Assembly: GCA_036172665.1 (NCBI GenBank)
Contig: CM069871.1
Location: forward strand, 56,728,713-56,792,712
DNA length: 64,000 nucleotides
Source: Prosopocoilus inquinatus
Taxonomy: Eukaryota > Arthropoda > Insecta > Coleoptera > Lucanidae
Reading direction: 5' to 3'
The position numbers and the translations under genes were made by a program. Shown piece after piece: positions 20,846 to 33,417 of the stretch. How positions within the stretch are numbered: the stretch's first letter is position 1; each line of letters opens with the position of its first letter. A model generated the notes under the pieces. It saw only the letters and a program-made list of their open reading frames with translations. It had not been told where the DNA came from and did no database searches.

Positions 20846-21194
20846 AGTCATTGTCTTAGTTGTCTCTTCAGATTCGGTGATATCGGATGTGGTTTCGTAG
20901 TTCTTAAATATTCGTTCAAATTTACAATAAATTAATTGGTCAATTATTGCGGAAATAGTTGAAAAACTCGCGTAAAATAAGTGCTCGTGTGAAGCGTGCG
21001 GTGTTTTGTTCGATTCCGTCGGAAAAATCGCGGCACTATATTAAGTGAATTGGGAACAACAAACGGACGTTGAAATTAATAAATAATTTTTTGCATTAAA
21101 GTGTCTGTGATAGTCAAACTGTTTTTAGTGTGTGCTAAAATGGGAGATGAATTGAATAACGATCAGAGAAACTCCTCCGAGCAGTCTGCCTAAG
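20846..21194 (+). other. Possible first exon of a host gene
   Basis: TCAGT at 20844-20848 resembles an arthropod initiator. A leader of about 290 bases without repeats leads to CTAAAATGG (ATG 21140-21142, good context). Seventeen codons (GDELNNDQRNSSEQSA) end in TAA (21191-21193), which abuts a consensus donor AAG|GTAAGT (GT at 21195). Either the ATG starts a short upstream ORF, or a CAA codon has become TAA. No downstream exon is identified. Confidence 0.35.
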
Positions 21195-23430
21195 GTAAGT
21201 AATTTTTTTTTCATTCCTAAAAATTGAAGATGCTTGCTTAATTAGTTCATTTCATTTAATTAATTATAACAGTTGTCCTTATATATTACTAATTAATAAT
21301 TATTAATCCCCGGGCGATTTTATTTAAATGCCATGCTGCACCTACTTTCCATGTGCTACTCGCCGCACAGAGAATAAGTAGAAACTCGCTCTTACGAGTT
21401 TGATTTAGTTTTCATGAAAAACGATCGCTAAATTCGTCCTCCAAACAAATAAGCGGTCCGACGAAGTATTCAATGCTGCGCTTATCCACGGCCAAGAGAG
21501 GGAATAAAGCGGTCTACTGGAATTTTAGTTTACTACACAATGTAATGAAGCGGTCCGAATTTATTCGAGTGCTCCGCTTCTTTAATAAAAATATTTGAAT
21601 TCACGAAATACTAATGATAATAACCGGGGTATAAACAGACAAACTCTTGTCACATGAATTCAGAAACACGCATTTTAGCCCCAGAACATTGCCACGAGCA
21701 TAGAAACGTATTACTACGAATTCAGTATACTTCGATGTATTTTATCAAGTCGTAGTTTCACAATTTCGCGCTTCACAAAAGAAAGCAACAGCCTACAAAA
21801 AAGATTACAACCTCTACGGATGATTTAATGAAACCCTGTTAAAGAAAAGAGTGTGCTATTTACGGTTCTAGAAATGATAGAAAAAGATGGATCACGGATG
21901 AATACTATTGGTTCAAATTTCTAGATTTTGTTGTGTGAATGGCTAGTAATATTAAAGGATCTCTCTTTCTGTTACATACGATAGAGTATAAAATTTGAAA
22001 ATTTCTCTGAATTAAATGGAGGCGTCTTTATGACCCATTTAGGATTTCTTTGTTAAGTTACCGCTGTACCATCTCATACCACATGCATTTCAATGTAAAT
22101 CGACTTGATAAAGTACAACTTACTCTACCACTTTACTTTTTCTATCAAAACGTTTTCGTTTCATTTGTGCGTGGCAAGCCAAAAAGTTTTTTTTTATACA
22201 TTGCAGTAAAACGTTTTGTCAGAAATCTTTTCGCTTCGTCAGTGTGGGGGCAGCCTAATGTTTGGTGATTTTTCCTGAAAAGAGGTTGTTTATTACTCTT
22301 CAGTTTAGTTTGAATTATTGCTTCTAATTTGATTTCAGGTAATTAATTAAACACTTTCATTGTATCTTATATTTCTTTATGATTGAAGAATTTCTTTTCG
22401 GTTTTTCGATAAATGTATTCTTTCGTCCAAAATTGCTCTTCCAACTTGTTATCGTACCAGTAATTAATTCTGTACAGGCTGTTAATAAAAAACATGTACA
22501 AAGTAGTACAAAGCAGTAGTGACAGTAGAGATCAACACAAAACAAAAATTCTAATAAACTCACATCCAATACTCAATACAGGGCGTCCACGCTACGTCTT
22601 CACTCTTCTAGAATGTTTATTTTTTACATCAAATTCGGAATCGGTAAATTAAATAAATAGCTGAATTTTCCGTCGTAGCGCTGACTAGGAGCCTGTATAT
22701 TTTTACATATTTGGAATCTACAGATCATTGTGAGTCTGAATCCGTTTCACTTATTGTTTAGTAATTTCGGTTTCCATGAAAACCAAAATTTCTTCTTTGT
22801 TTCTTTGTTTCTTTTTTTTTAATTTTCAAAGATATAAATCATGTATTTTCTTTCTAATGCGATCAAGTAATTCGAGAAAGACCCTCCTTTTATTGCGTCT
22901 TAATTTTTAGCATTTTACAGCATATGAAATTTTTATTCGGTCGTTAGATGTCCCACTTGAACAAAATAAGTTAGGTACGGAAACTGAAAAATTAAGCTTT
23001 TTATGCAGGTGTCTCAAAACCTCTGCCTTTAAATGAAACTGTAAGTTCCTCATTACATAAGAGATAAATTCTCCAAATCGGAATTTTTTTGCCCAAAAAA
23101 TGAAAAAGTGACCTATCACAAGCGACCGCAGTCCCTTTGTTTTGAAACCTTTGCTTGGTTTATGATTTGTTTCAGCAATTTATTCCGATAAAAGCAATAA
23201 ACCGCAATAAAACTTTTTATTTACGTTTAGAAGAACTCGGTCAAGGTCTTATTGTACACGAATATGAATCCGACCTGCGGACATCGGCATGTTTATTTGT
23301 ATTGTCAACGTCCGATAAGTAAGAACGTCTGTTTACGCACCTCTTTGTTGTAGATAATAATAATTATGTTAAAAACGAGTACCTAATCTTCGTTAGATTT
23401 TTGCTGAAGTAATTAAACTAAAATAGCTTA
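21195..23430. other. Unassigned AT-rich DNA, possible intron
   Basis: No coding feature is recognised. Two short related hairpin-like motifs (AAGCGGTCC, then a CCGCTT- or GCGCTTA-type return) occur at about 21450-21490 and 21553-21595. Confidence 0.35.
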
Positions 23431-23432
23431 TA

Positions 23433-23780
23433 CAGGGTGCTGCGTTTTAAAGCGCAACATAGGAAATCCCATGTTAATTCAGAGGTGCTCGAATATTGGC
23501 TTCCCTAATTATTTTATAACAAAATTGGACTATATTTATTAATTATCCGTCCAGTGCTGATAGTTTAGTATAAATTGAATTTAGTTACAGAATCTTTTTT
23601 TAAATATCTTAAAACTCAGCGTATGAAAAATTCTCAAACTTCACAGACAGATTCATCTTAAAGAATATTTTAAAATACCTAAATCGAATTGTGCTGTAAA
23701 ATAATTAGGGAAGCCAATATTCGAGTAACTTCAAATTAATATAGAATTTCCTATGTCGCGTTTCAAAATGCAGCACCCTG
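23433..23780. repeat. 348 bp MITE with about 90 bp TIRs and TA flanks
   Basis: The ends CAGGGTGCTGCnTTTTnAA are inverted and bordered by TA on both sides. The arms (23433-23525 and 23690-23780) are largely complementary, including GAATATTGGCTTCCCTAATT. No coding sequence. Confidence 0.75.
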
Positions 23781-23789
23781 TATATTGGT

Positions 23790-25740
23790 ATTTTATGCCT
23801 TTAGAAAGGTTCACCATAAATATGGCAAAAAACCGCTGTATTTATACAAGAATGGAAAACTGTTGCAAAAACTAACATTATGTGATTTAAAATCACTTTT
23901 TAACACATTTCGGTCTATTCTGTAAACATTTCATATCGATTGTAATACTTGTTACAATTGATATGTAACAAGCATAACGTTTGTTTTCCTGAAAGCCGTA
24001 TTCTTTTCTACTGATTGTTATGGCATATTGAAGTGTCACTAGAGGATTGCTGTGTTTTACTATGGTTACGTGTAAATTCATTTCTTTTCAATTATTGTTA
24101 GATATACATTGAAATTAGTTAATGTCTACAAAATACACGTGAAAATCACAGAGAAAAATTATGAATTCATTTCTTGATTTAAGTGTTTAGTCGTATTGGT
24201 ATTTAACATCGTAAAGTAGTTATGATTTGGTTATTTTTATTTCAGAAGCAACTTTAGTGTATAACAGTGTAATCTATTCAATTTTCTTACGGTTGTGTTA
24301 CTTTAGCACTACTCGATTATTATTGTTTATATGTTTTTCTTATGTTTTTCGTTGACTGTCTTGTCCTGTCGCGTTTTCTCTATTTACAGGCCATGTATAA
24401 AAAAATGATTTCTACCCCTTAAATTACTCGTCATACCAAGTTATACACGATTTAGCCCGTCAACCGTTTTTTACTATTTCGCGAATTCACTTCGTTCACA
24501 AAAAAAAAAACAAATTTCTTAATTTTGATCATAGAAATATATATAATATATTATATAAGATTTTAAACTGTCCCTAATGAATTCTCATTGCAAAAATCAA
24601 ACGAAAAAAATCCGCACATGTATTGGTTCTATTGTATTAGGACTTGCATCTTCTTGTTACGATGCTTGTTGACTTTCTTGGCTGATGATGACCATTACAG
24701 CTCACGATGTGTTCACCTTTTGATATGACTTTAAAGACGCAAATCCTGTAGGGTCCTGCACATCGTAGTGGCTCCAAGGCTCCCTTAGGTTTCGGTAAGT
24801 TGTGGTTCAACGTGTTTTATTGATTCTCGTATCATATTATATTTGTAGGAAAATTTGTGTTTTAGTGTTAATGTAATTTTAGTCGAAATATCTTGGAATT
24901 ACAACTTTCCCTTGATACACGCAAACTATCTGACATCAAGCAATTATTAACAATATATTCAAAATCGTAAGTAAAATTTATTCAATATAATCAAAATTAA
25001 ACTCTCAACTGAAATAACATAGCAATATGTGTATTTTGTCTTTTAAGATTTTACTTATTTATTTTTTTACGAATAATTTAACGAGAATTTTATGCTCTCA
25101 TAAAATTTTTTTATTTGAAGTTTTATATTATGTATGTATGTTCAAACAACAATGTATGTTTCTGAAAATTCATGAGCACTTGCAGTTTTTTATGCGGCTA
25201 TAAGCGAATAAAACTTTTTTAACTATGGTGATGGGCGAGTAAAATAATTTGTTTTATGAATCTGTTCGGAAGGAAAGTTAGACAGGAAATGGACATTTAT
25301 AATATAATATGAAAGTAATCTGATACGTTAATTCAACCAGTTTTCAACCTTTTAAAAAATTAGGTTTAGATTCTACGTACGCATTATCTACGTACAATGT
25401 AAATGAAGTGAACTGAAGTACCGTCGCGTCGCAATAAAGGAATTAGATTCATCACGAAATGAGAAATTAAATATGTATGACTTCAAGAATCTAATACTTT
25501 TAATACTTACGAAAATATAGTTCGTGTAGGAAGTATTAAAAAAAAGAAATAAGGTATAACTACCAGTTTCTTTAATACTGTTACGACTTCGGGGTCCGTC
25601 GACTAATTTCAAAAACTGTAATTAAATACTCGCGTAACACAATGAAGACTACACGAATAATAATCTACAACTCTTTAGTTTTGATAAAATAAAATTCCTA
25701 TAAAAATATCAAGATTTACTTTTTTTCAGTCAAAACATAA
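23790..25740. other. Unassigned AT-rich DNA
   Basis: I see no gene, RNA or element boundary that I can support here. Confidence 0.4.
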
Positions 25741-25750
25741 TAACGTGTGC

Positions 25751-25981
25751 TTTTTTTAAATGCTATAAGGGGTGGCTGTGCAATATAAATTTCATGTCAT
25801 TGCTTGATTCATACACGTTCAAGAAGGTACCAGTGCATCATTACTGATATCTAAATAATCTGACCTCTAAATAATCTGATCTAGAAATTTAAACGTTATT
25901 GAAGTATAAACGGTACACGTGGTGCTAAGGCATGAATTATATTTTCCATAGCTACCCCTTATGGCATTAAAAAAAAAAAAC
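25751..25981. repeat. MITE-like inverted repeat, about 230 bp
   Basis: The arms 25751-25797 and 25930-25981 share TTTTTTAAnTGCnATAAGGGG (inverted), then GnnGC..ATATAAnTTCATG. The interior is AT-rich and non-coding. Confidence 0.6.
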
Positions 25982-26576
25982 TCCCATTATAATACAATAA
26001 TATTTGCAAGGCACAAGGCATTGACGTGTTTTTTTTACCAGTGAACTTGGGCGTACGTGTATTATACCAAGTATCTAACTGAATTTAGCCTCCCAGTAGG
26101 CCACGGAAATTGTGAACATATCGTAAGTTCAGTAACGCATTAAATAGATAGGTATTCTCACAGACCACCCGCCAAGCAGGAAGGAAAGACAATTTGTAAT
26201 TGCTCCCGCATTCCAGAAATTTCATGCGTGTTCTCGTGGGGTCTTACTCGCCTCTGGAATATTCCAGAAAACAGAACGCGATTAAAAAAGCAGGACTTAC
26301 TGCGTTACTTAGCAGTTTCCCATCGTGAATTCATGAATTAATACAGATGATATACAGGTGCGCCCAAAACGTATTGATGAAAGACATTGGCTTTCATGTT
26401 GAATGAACATTTTTAAAATCTAAATAACCAAATATTATTATGTGAAATATTTAGACCATGCAGAAACTGAACACTTTGTTTGTAATTGAAAACAAGTTTA
26501 TCCGTGTTTTTAGATTAAATAAAACACCGTTTGAAATGTTGGCTCGTATTGTATATGTTAGAGTCTAATACATTCA

Positions 26577-26797
26577 ATATGTTTGACTTTCAGAATAGAC
26601 ATCCGGTATAATTCTGCAATAATATAGATCAGGTGTTCACAGAGTGTGGATTTCTTTCCCAGCGCCTGACAGCTAAGCTAACCAAGTAAGGTTTTCTTTT
26701 CCAGCGTTTAATAGTTAGACGGCATTTTCTGTGGACATCTGGTCTATATTACTGCAGAATTATACCGGGTGAACACTCTGAAAATCAAACATTAACA
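26577..26797. repeat. Short TIR element, about 220 bp
   Basis: Arms at 26577-26642 and 26729-26797 are complementary over about 65 bases (AATGTTTGAnTTTCAGA, CGGTATAATTCTGCAnTAAT, ATATAGA). The ends are near GTTnAATGTTTG. No coding sequence. Confidence 0.6.
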
Positions 26798-26810
26798 TGT
26801 ATACTTTACA

Positions 26811-27400
26811 TTATTTTTATAAAAAAAATTTGTGCAAATCGTTTTTGATTGCAGTGAATCCCACGAGCAGCAACTGTTTCGGCCCTATTTGGGACTTCAG
26901 TAGCAGAAGCATAGCTTGAGAGTTCCACTGCAAACCAAAACGATTCGATCAAGATTAATCGCAATTGTGATGTAATAGTAATGAACAGATTAAACACCGA
27001 CATCCTACGATCGCTTCTTGACCTGAAACTGCAGTAGGATTGATAAATTGAAGCGGGCTTGTTACATAATAAGTCATCCCATGCAAGGCGGCCATGCATG
27101 CTGTCAAAGCATAATGAAAGTTTAAAAAAAATTGTTGCAAATCGTTTTCGGTTGCAGTGAAACCCTCGAGCAGCTTCTGCACAGCTGTTTCGGCCCTATT
27201 TGCAACAACCTTTTTCAAAACTTTCGTTATGCTTTAAGCTGTTAATGCGAGACGGCCATGCTTGCTGAAGCATGGCCGTCTCGCATGGGATGACTTATTA
27301 TGTAGCAAACCCGCTTCAATTTTTCAATCCTACTGCAATGTCAGGTCACAAAGCGATCGTAGAATGTCGCTGTTTAATCAGTTCATTATTATTTTTATAA
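26811..27400 (-). repeat. Rep-H copy 4: more than one tandem unit, 12 bp TSD
   Basis: The identical 12-mers TTATTTTTATAA lie at 26811-26822 and 27389-27400. Inside, the landmark CAAATCG recurs at 26835 and 27138, 303 bases apart in the same orientation, so the insert holds about 1.25 head-to-tail units on the minus strand. An inverted portion follows (27206-27388). A degenerate hammerhead (core CUGAAGU) lies at about 26865-26915 and a partial one at 27168-27205. A 19 bp perfect stem-loop occurs at 27246-27287. Confidence 0.8.
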
Positions 27401-28868
27401 TAAAACAATAAATAAGTATTGAGTAACAAGGCTGTTAACAATTTTTATAACTTTTTTATTAAGCGTAATAAAAAGAGGTGCTATTAAAACGGAAAACTGG
27501 ATTTCCATCGTCGATTTTAATTTGGAAAAAAGTAGATTTGTCAAATTACGTGAGGGTTTTACTTTCTAGAAAATTTCGAGAATTAAGGAAAATCTCCCTT
27601 GATTACACGAGCTGGTACACTGTCACCGTCAACGCGTTAATCTATCGATACAAGGGACCATTAAAGAAAGACAGAAATTGGTTTAGAAATTCTTTTCTCA
27701 TGTAAATTACTTAGGTTCTTTACTTTAGTTTAATTTTCGAGAGAGGCGTGATCTTGACTCAGAAACTAGACAAATATTACCCCAAATAATTAACAAATAA
27801 ATTTAATGAACAAGAAATAAAAATCCCAAGAAAATGTTATGAAGGAATATATTAAATACTAGAGTTACAGATAGAAAATAATAACAAAAGAAAAATTAAA
27901 TGTTTTGGGATTTTATGAGGAATCTCCTTAGTTTTAACACTGAAAATTGAACATAATAAAAACCATATTCCTATCTAATTTAGGATGGAATTCTGCACAA
28001 AAGGATCTCTGCTACTCTGTTGTAGAAAGCGAAAAGGTGGCCAACTTCGTAGGGGGAAGAAACTTGGTCATTCTTCACAGAACTGAAGAAAAGAACCCTT
28101 GGTTCACAAAGCACGGTACCGGAACTACATGTCTGACCTTCATTGGGTTCAAGGAACGACTTTTTCCACGACTTGACGCCTTCGCCCCAATTTCTCGACT
28201 CCACTACCCTCCTTCTCAATTTGTGCCGCCGGGAGGTTTTGTTTAAAAAATATTCCCCGGACTGCAAAACCAGCCCGGGACCTGCTACCCTCTAGCGTGT
28301 CCTTTCGGAATTACCATTTTTAAGTGGGCGTGAAATATTTTGCACGGTTACTTTCTCACGCAATCAGCAAAAGAACGTACTAATCAAACAAGATGTTAGT
28401 CTGGTTATACTCGCTTGGAGTTTGATAATAATTTTCAATTCGCGATTCGATTTTTTTATAGGTTAAATTTAAAAAGTATTAGGTAAGATCATTTAATATT
28501 TGAATGAAAATAATTTATGTAATAAATTTCGGCATAAATTTAAGCCTAACTTAGAACGTGATACACAATATGCTGTACGTCTGTCTCAACGACTTACAAG
28601 AAGCAGCAGCAAGACCACCAGCAGCAACAGCCCGGAGGAAGTTCGTCTGCAGAGGAAAACAAAACGTCGGCAGTAAAAGAAATCTGAGAGACGCGATTCC
28701 AACCGGAAACCAGGAATCCATGCTGTACGTCATACTCTAAAGATAATAACACTCTACATCGACTAGTAAAACTGATTCTTGCACCAGACAGTAAAGCATC
28801 ATGTTATCAACTTGCCTGTACGGAGACTGGATCCTTCAATTGCTCTCTCACGAGGAAAAAAATCGTAT
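27401..28868. other. Unassigned DNA with a GC-richer patch
   Basis: Bases 28000-28270 and 28590-28740 are more GC-rich, with open frames of 99 and 60 codons on the plus strand and similar ones on the minus strand. The 28590-28650 part encodes a QEAAARPPAATARRK-like low-complexity stretch. I recognise no domain. Confidence 0.35.
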
Positions 28869-29026
28869 TATGAACTTATTGGAGGCTTATTGAACTTATT
28901 GTTTAGTAAGCATTCCATAAGTATGGTCAACGGCTCAGGCTTAATCGCCACGGTAGTATCCTGGCGATTAAGCCTTATGGAATGCTTACTAAACAATAAG
29001 TTCAATAAGCCTCCAATAAGTTCATA
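28869..29026. repeat. Long perfect hairpin, 53 bp arms
   Basis: Arms 28869-28921 and 28974-29026 are perfect reverse complements over 53 bases. An inner stem (GGCTTAATCGCCA at 28938 with its complement ending at 28974) continues the palindrome after a one-sided 16-base insert. No mismatches in the arms suggests recent origin, gene conversion or selection on the RNA fold. Confidence 0.85.
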
Positions 29027-29829
29027 GGTGTCTAGCAGAAACTACCAACGTTTCTTTAGCTCGCTCGTTCTTTTTGGTCAATGGAACGTACGCAAAGTCA
29101 ATCTTTAAATAGAAGGAATTCCATTAGAGATGGAACGAATCTCCTGCCACGGTACTGAATCCGGCCGATTCGGCCTATGAACGAACAGTTCGGTTTCTGC
29201 CGAAATTTCGGTGTACCGGCCGGACCTTTGGTGCATTTTACGATGCCCGGATGACGATCGTAGCGGGAATTTCATGGACGCATAATAAGTTAAAACTTGT
29301 GTATGCACGTCGCGCTCTCATCAGAAGAATTCACTCCATTTTATATACAGGCTGTCGAATAGTGTTTGCAATATGTTTCATGATTTGGTTTTTAACAATT
29401 CGTAATGGCTGATATTACTAAAGGTAAATTTTTATATTTACCCCAAAATCTAAGTTAAATGCAACATTTCTCCTCTACAATTTAAAATGTCGTTCTGTGA
29501 TTGATTGTCACCGTAGCAACAAAATTTAACATCCCTTTAAATTTAACGCTTTTGATGCAGAACAGACCCCATATACAAGTTTCAAATTTTTTGATATCAC
29601 TTTATGGGATAAGTTTTACCCGTTTAAAATTGTTGGAGGAATGATTAAAATTTAACACATTTGCCGAGGAAGGATTGTTGTAATTAATTAAAAAAAACTG
29701 TGTTTGCTAAAAAAAATGCGAAAATATTTACAAAATATTATTGAGTTTTTTTTCATTCATTCATTTCATTTCAAGAAACATTGAACTACGTTGCAAATCT
29801 ACTAATAGGGACAAAAATTCTTTTCAAAC
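29027..29829. other. Unassigned DNA
   Basis: A GC-richer patch at 29140-29260 is rich in CCGGCCG and TTCGGC motifs that echo 32430-32510, perhaps old LTR pieces. The rest is AT-rich with nothing I can support. Confidence 0.3.
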
Positions 29830-31735
29830 AAGACATAAGAGATGGTTACAGTCCTGTGTTGAATTTTTTGAAACGCATCGGTTAGATGCACAATCTAAAA
29901 TTCTTTAGACATATATAGAGTGTTCCATAAGAGTGAGACGACCCTAACATATATTTTTTGAAACGGAACACCCTAGGTCAGTAGTACAGAGGTAAACTAT
30001 CGTATCTCCACATTTGGACAAATATACGAAAAACGATCATTTACGTTGTGCATCACCCTATGTAAGGTACACGAAGGAATTTCGAATTGATTACACATTT
30101 CTGTTTTCCAATAGTTAAATAATGTATCTATAAAACTTTAAAGCAATATATTTAAAAAAAAGCTAATTTACAGTAACAAAGTTTGCCATTTTTTCCGGTA
30201 AATTGTCAATAACTCAAAAACCATAAACTTTAGATCAGTAAAACCCTATGTTATTTTCATCCACTCATAATGAGCAATAGTGCAATAATATACAGGTGTC
30301 CGCCGAGTGCCGCGGTCTACTCTACTGTCTAAAATATACAAGATAGAAATTAAATTAAAACAAACTAAGGTATAAATCAGTCAGCTCTTTTTTATAAAAT
30401 TATTTTTGACTATACAGGGTGTTCAGTAACTGAGAGCCATATCAAAGTTATATTTTTTTAAATGGAATACCCAGAATATTTTTACATATTTCGCAAGTAC
30501 GCATAATGAATATGTAATTACCAAAGATTTCAGAAGTTTTATTTAAGAGTTTGCAAGATACTAATGATTATGTGTAAAAAATTGCTCTATTTTGAGCTCT
30601 TATAATTTGAGTATTTATTTACATTTCATCGTTAATTTTTAGGTGGTCAATACAATATCTCATCTACAGAAATTTCGCAACAGCTTTGATCTATTGGTTG
30701 TGTACAGACTGTTAAGTTTTAAAAAAAGTTAATTTTTCTCAAAATTTTCTAATGGAACACCCAGTACATCTAAACTCTTGTGAAACACTCCTTTAATGAG
30801 ATTTCATAAAACGCCAAATTTGTAAAAGTAGGGTGTCACTAATCTAAACAATCGTTGTTTCAATTAAAACTTATGGCAACTGTTTTCCTCTTTTCTAGCA
30901 AACGGCAACGTGATTTTGAATTTTTTTTTAAATTATTTCACTAAAGTTATTTAAATATTTTCAAAATAAAGGAAAACAGGAATTAGTTTAATAGGAACAT
31001 ATTCAATTACTTTGAGGACAAAATAAAACATTCATTGATTTATCATCTAACTGAAACTGAAAAACCGGACGGAAAGGCTAAATAACGTTAATATTGAAAG
31101 AAAAATAAATAGTTCATTGTTGTTTCTTTCAGTTTAGACAAAAACATTTGGCGTTTAAAGCCCATTAAAGCAGTGTTTCATGAGAATTTAGATACACCGA
31201 GTGTTCCACTTTTTTTCAAAACTTAACGCCTTGTACACGTAATAACTAATAGATCGGAGCTGTTGTGAAATTTCTGTAGACGAGATATTGTATTGACTAC
31301 CTGCAAAAATTCAGAACGAAATGTAAATAAATAGTCAAACTATAAGAGCTCAAAATAGTGCAATTTTTTACACATAATCATTAATATCTTACAAACTCCG
31401 AAATCCGAAAAAAACTTCCGAAATCTTTGGTTATTACCTATTCGTTATGCGTACTTTCGAAATACGTAAAAATACACTGGGTGTTCCATTTAAAAAAGTA
31501 TAACTTTGGTATGGCTCTCAGTTACTGAACACCCTGTTTAGCCTAAAAAATAATTTTATAAAATAAAGCTGACTGATTTACACCTTTCTATCTTGTATGG
31601 TTTAGACGGTAGAGAAGACCGCGGCACTCGGCGGACAAAAAATAAAACCTAAATAATTTTAGATTATACATCTAACCGATGTGTATGTTAGTGCGCATAC
31701 AGATTTCAAAAATGTTCAGCAGTAACGCCACAATC
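29830..31735. repeat. Large foldback element, about 1.3-1.9 kb
   Basis: The core spans 30298-31636. Its ends are GTCCGCCGAGTGCCGCGGTC and the inverse, and the arms are about 550 and 520 bases (30298-30850 against 31636-31110), including CAGGGTGTTCAGTAACTGAG at 30415 and its complement near 31545. An outer inverted pair (29870-29912 and 31649-31690, CATCGGTTAGATG) extends the symmetry. The middle (30890-31100) is unique. There is no coding sequence. TSD not resolved. Confidence 0.75.
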
Positions 31736-31739
31736 TTCC

Positions 31740-32690
31740 TCCCACGCCTGTTGGCTCTCCCTGTATAAATGAAGCTAAAATTTCCAAAATTTTTCTGTTT
31801 CAATTATTTAAGTTACAAATCTTACTAATAATAATTTTAAGAATTAAGTTATAGTCGTACAACGTAAACGTTTGCCGTATTTTGTCTTCAAAACATAAAA
31901 TGCCATAATATTTAAAATCCCTCATTGTTTTCCTATAACTCAGAAGAACATACCTACTTTTTTTTCAAACCAACGCTGTACCAAAAAGGGACACACAAAA
32001 CGTTAAGTTTTGCCGAAAAACAAGATAAGATTTTCTACATATTTTTTTATTTCTTGACATGTTTTATATTAATTTTTATATCAGATTCAGTCAGTTTCAG
32101 GGTTTGCAGAAAATTAAAAAAATAAATAAAATTGCTGACACGTGTATAAAGCCACGTTCATTGGTATTAAAATTCTACAGATTTTACTTACGAAATATCA
32201 ATTATGTAATTAATCGTCAAATTTGTTTTAAGATCTATACTGAAGAAGCGGTAAATAAAGTAAAAATAATTTTGCATAAAATTATAAATATAAAAAAGAT
32301 TCTAACTCGCTCTAAGAATTGAATCACGAACATTCGCATTACGAAACATGAACGTTACGCCTGAGCCACGCGCTCACTTGAAGTTTGTAGTAATAATTTC
32401 GTCTATCAGCTATGTTGTAAATATGTGGCAGTAGGTTCGGCCGGACCTGTTCGGTTCGGCGACAGTATCTCGGTGTTCGTTCGGTCCCGCGAGTAGTAGG
32501 TCCGTTCAATCACTAAATTCCATGCTGATAATTGATATCCAAATCATTTAAACTTATTTACAATGCTACAGCAGCAGATCGTATTTCATTCAAAACAATT
32601 AACGCGCTCGCTTATTAAAAATATTTGGGCGAGACGCTGACTATCTTAATACGTTAATCTTTGGACCCGAACGTCTAGAAAACGCAATTT
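31740..32690. other. Unassigned AT-rich DNA
   Basis: No supported feature apart from a GC-rich patch at 32430-32510 similar in composition to 29140-29260. Confidence 0.3.
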
Positions 32691-33240
32691 GTGTGGCATC
32701 CGGCACGGGTGGTATAGTAAAGGGAGATTTGTAGTTAATAAATTCATTATTGTTTCATTATTAATTCAGTATTCATTGAGTATTAATTCAGTTTTCATGA
32801 TTTTTAATTGAATATTCCATTCAGATTAGTAGGCATTCAGTTGTAAATAAATTAGTCAGTGATTAGTAGAAATGAGTACGTTGCCGTCGCGGTGAATTAG
32901 TGAATTGGTGTTGTGTTGGCCTCGGATAAAGAACCAGAGTACATTGCCGATAATATTAAAATATTAATTATTTTTATGTTCGGTTTTGCCAAGCAAGCGA
33001 GTAATTCTACGAGTAATAATAATATTGTATTGTACCAATCCGCTCGAGAGATTTATGAAAGATAAATTAATCCATACTAATTTTAATTACAAACTGTAAT
33101 TCTATTTTAATTCTATTTTAATTTAATTAGAGTTCAAATGTAATTAGTATTTAGTTAATAAACCCTCGTGAAACAAACGAACATTCTTCTTATCCGAACA
33201 TAGATATTTAAATACTAACTCTTTATTTTGTATCGTGACA
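32691..33240 (+). mobile_element. Possible LTR or solo LTR
   Basis: The stretch begins TGTGG and ends GTGACA, has an AATAAA signal (about 33158) near its 3' end, and is followed at 33241 by TGGTGGAGGCGC, which could be a primer-binding site. No partner LTR is in the window and no coding sequence follows before the mariner at 33418. This is a weak call. Confidence 0.25.
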
Positions 33241-33417
33241 TGGTGGAGGCGCTAGCTTTTATTATTTTTTTCTTTTTGTAACATGCTGGAGTACGTCCTT
33301 TTTATTACGTGCCAATACCTCATGCGGCAAGTTTGCTTAACCAGCTTTGCATCAAGTTCGAGAAGTGTTACTAGATCGCCGCCAACAGAGTTCTTCGTTA
33401 TCTAAAGGGAATAGTTA

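Noticed and set aside
33241..33260. Primer-binding site after a putative LTR at 32691-33240
   Set aside because: No second LTR or retroviral-type coding sequence supports it. Kept only as a low-confidence LTR.
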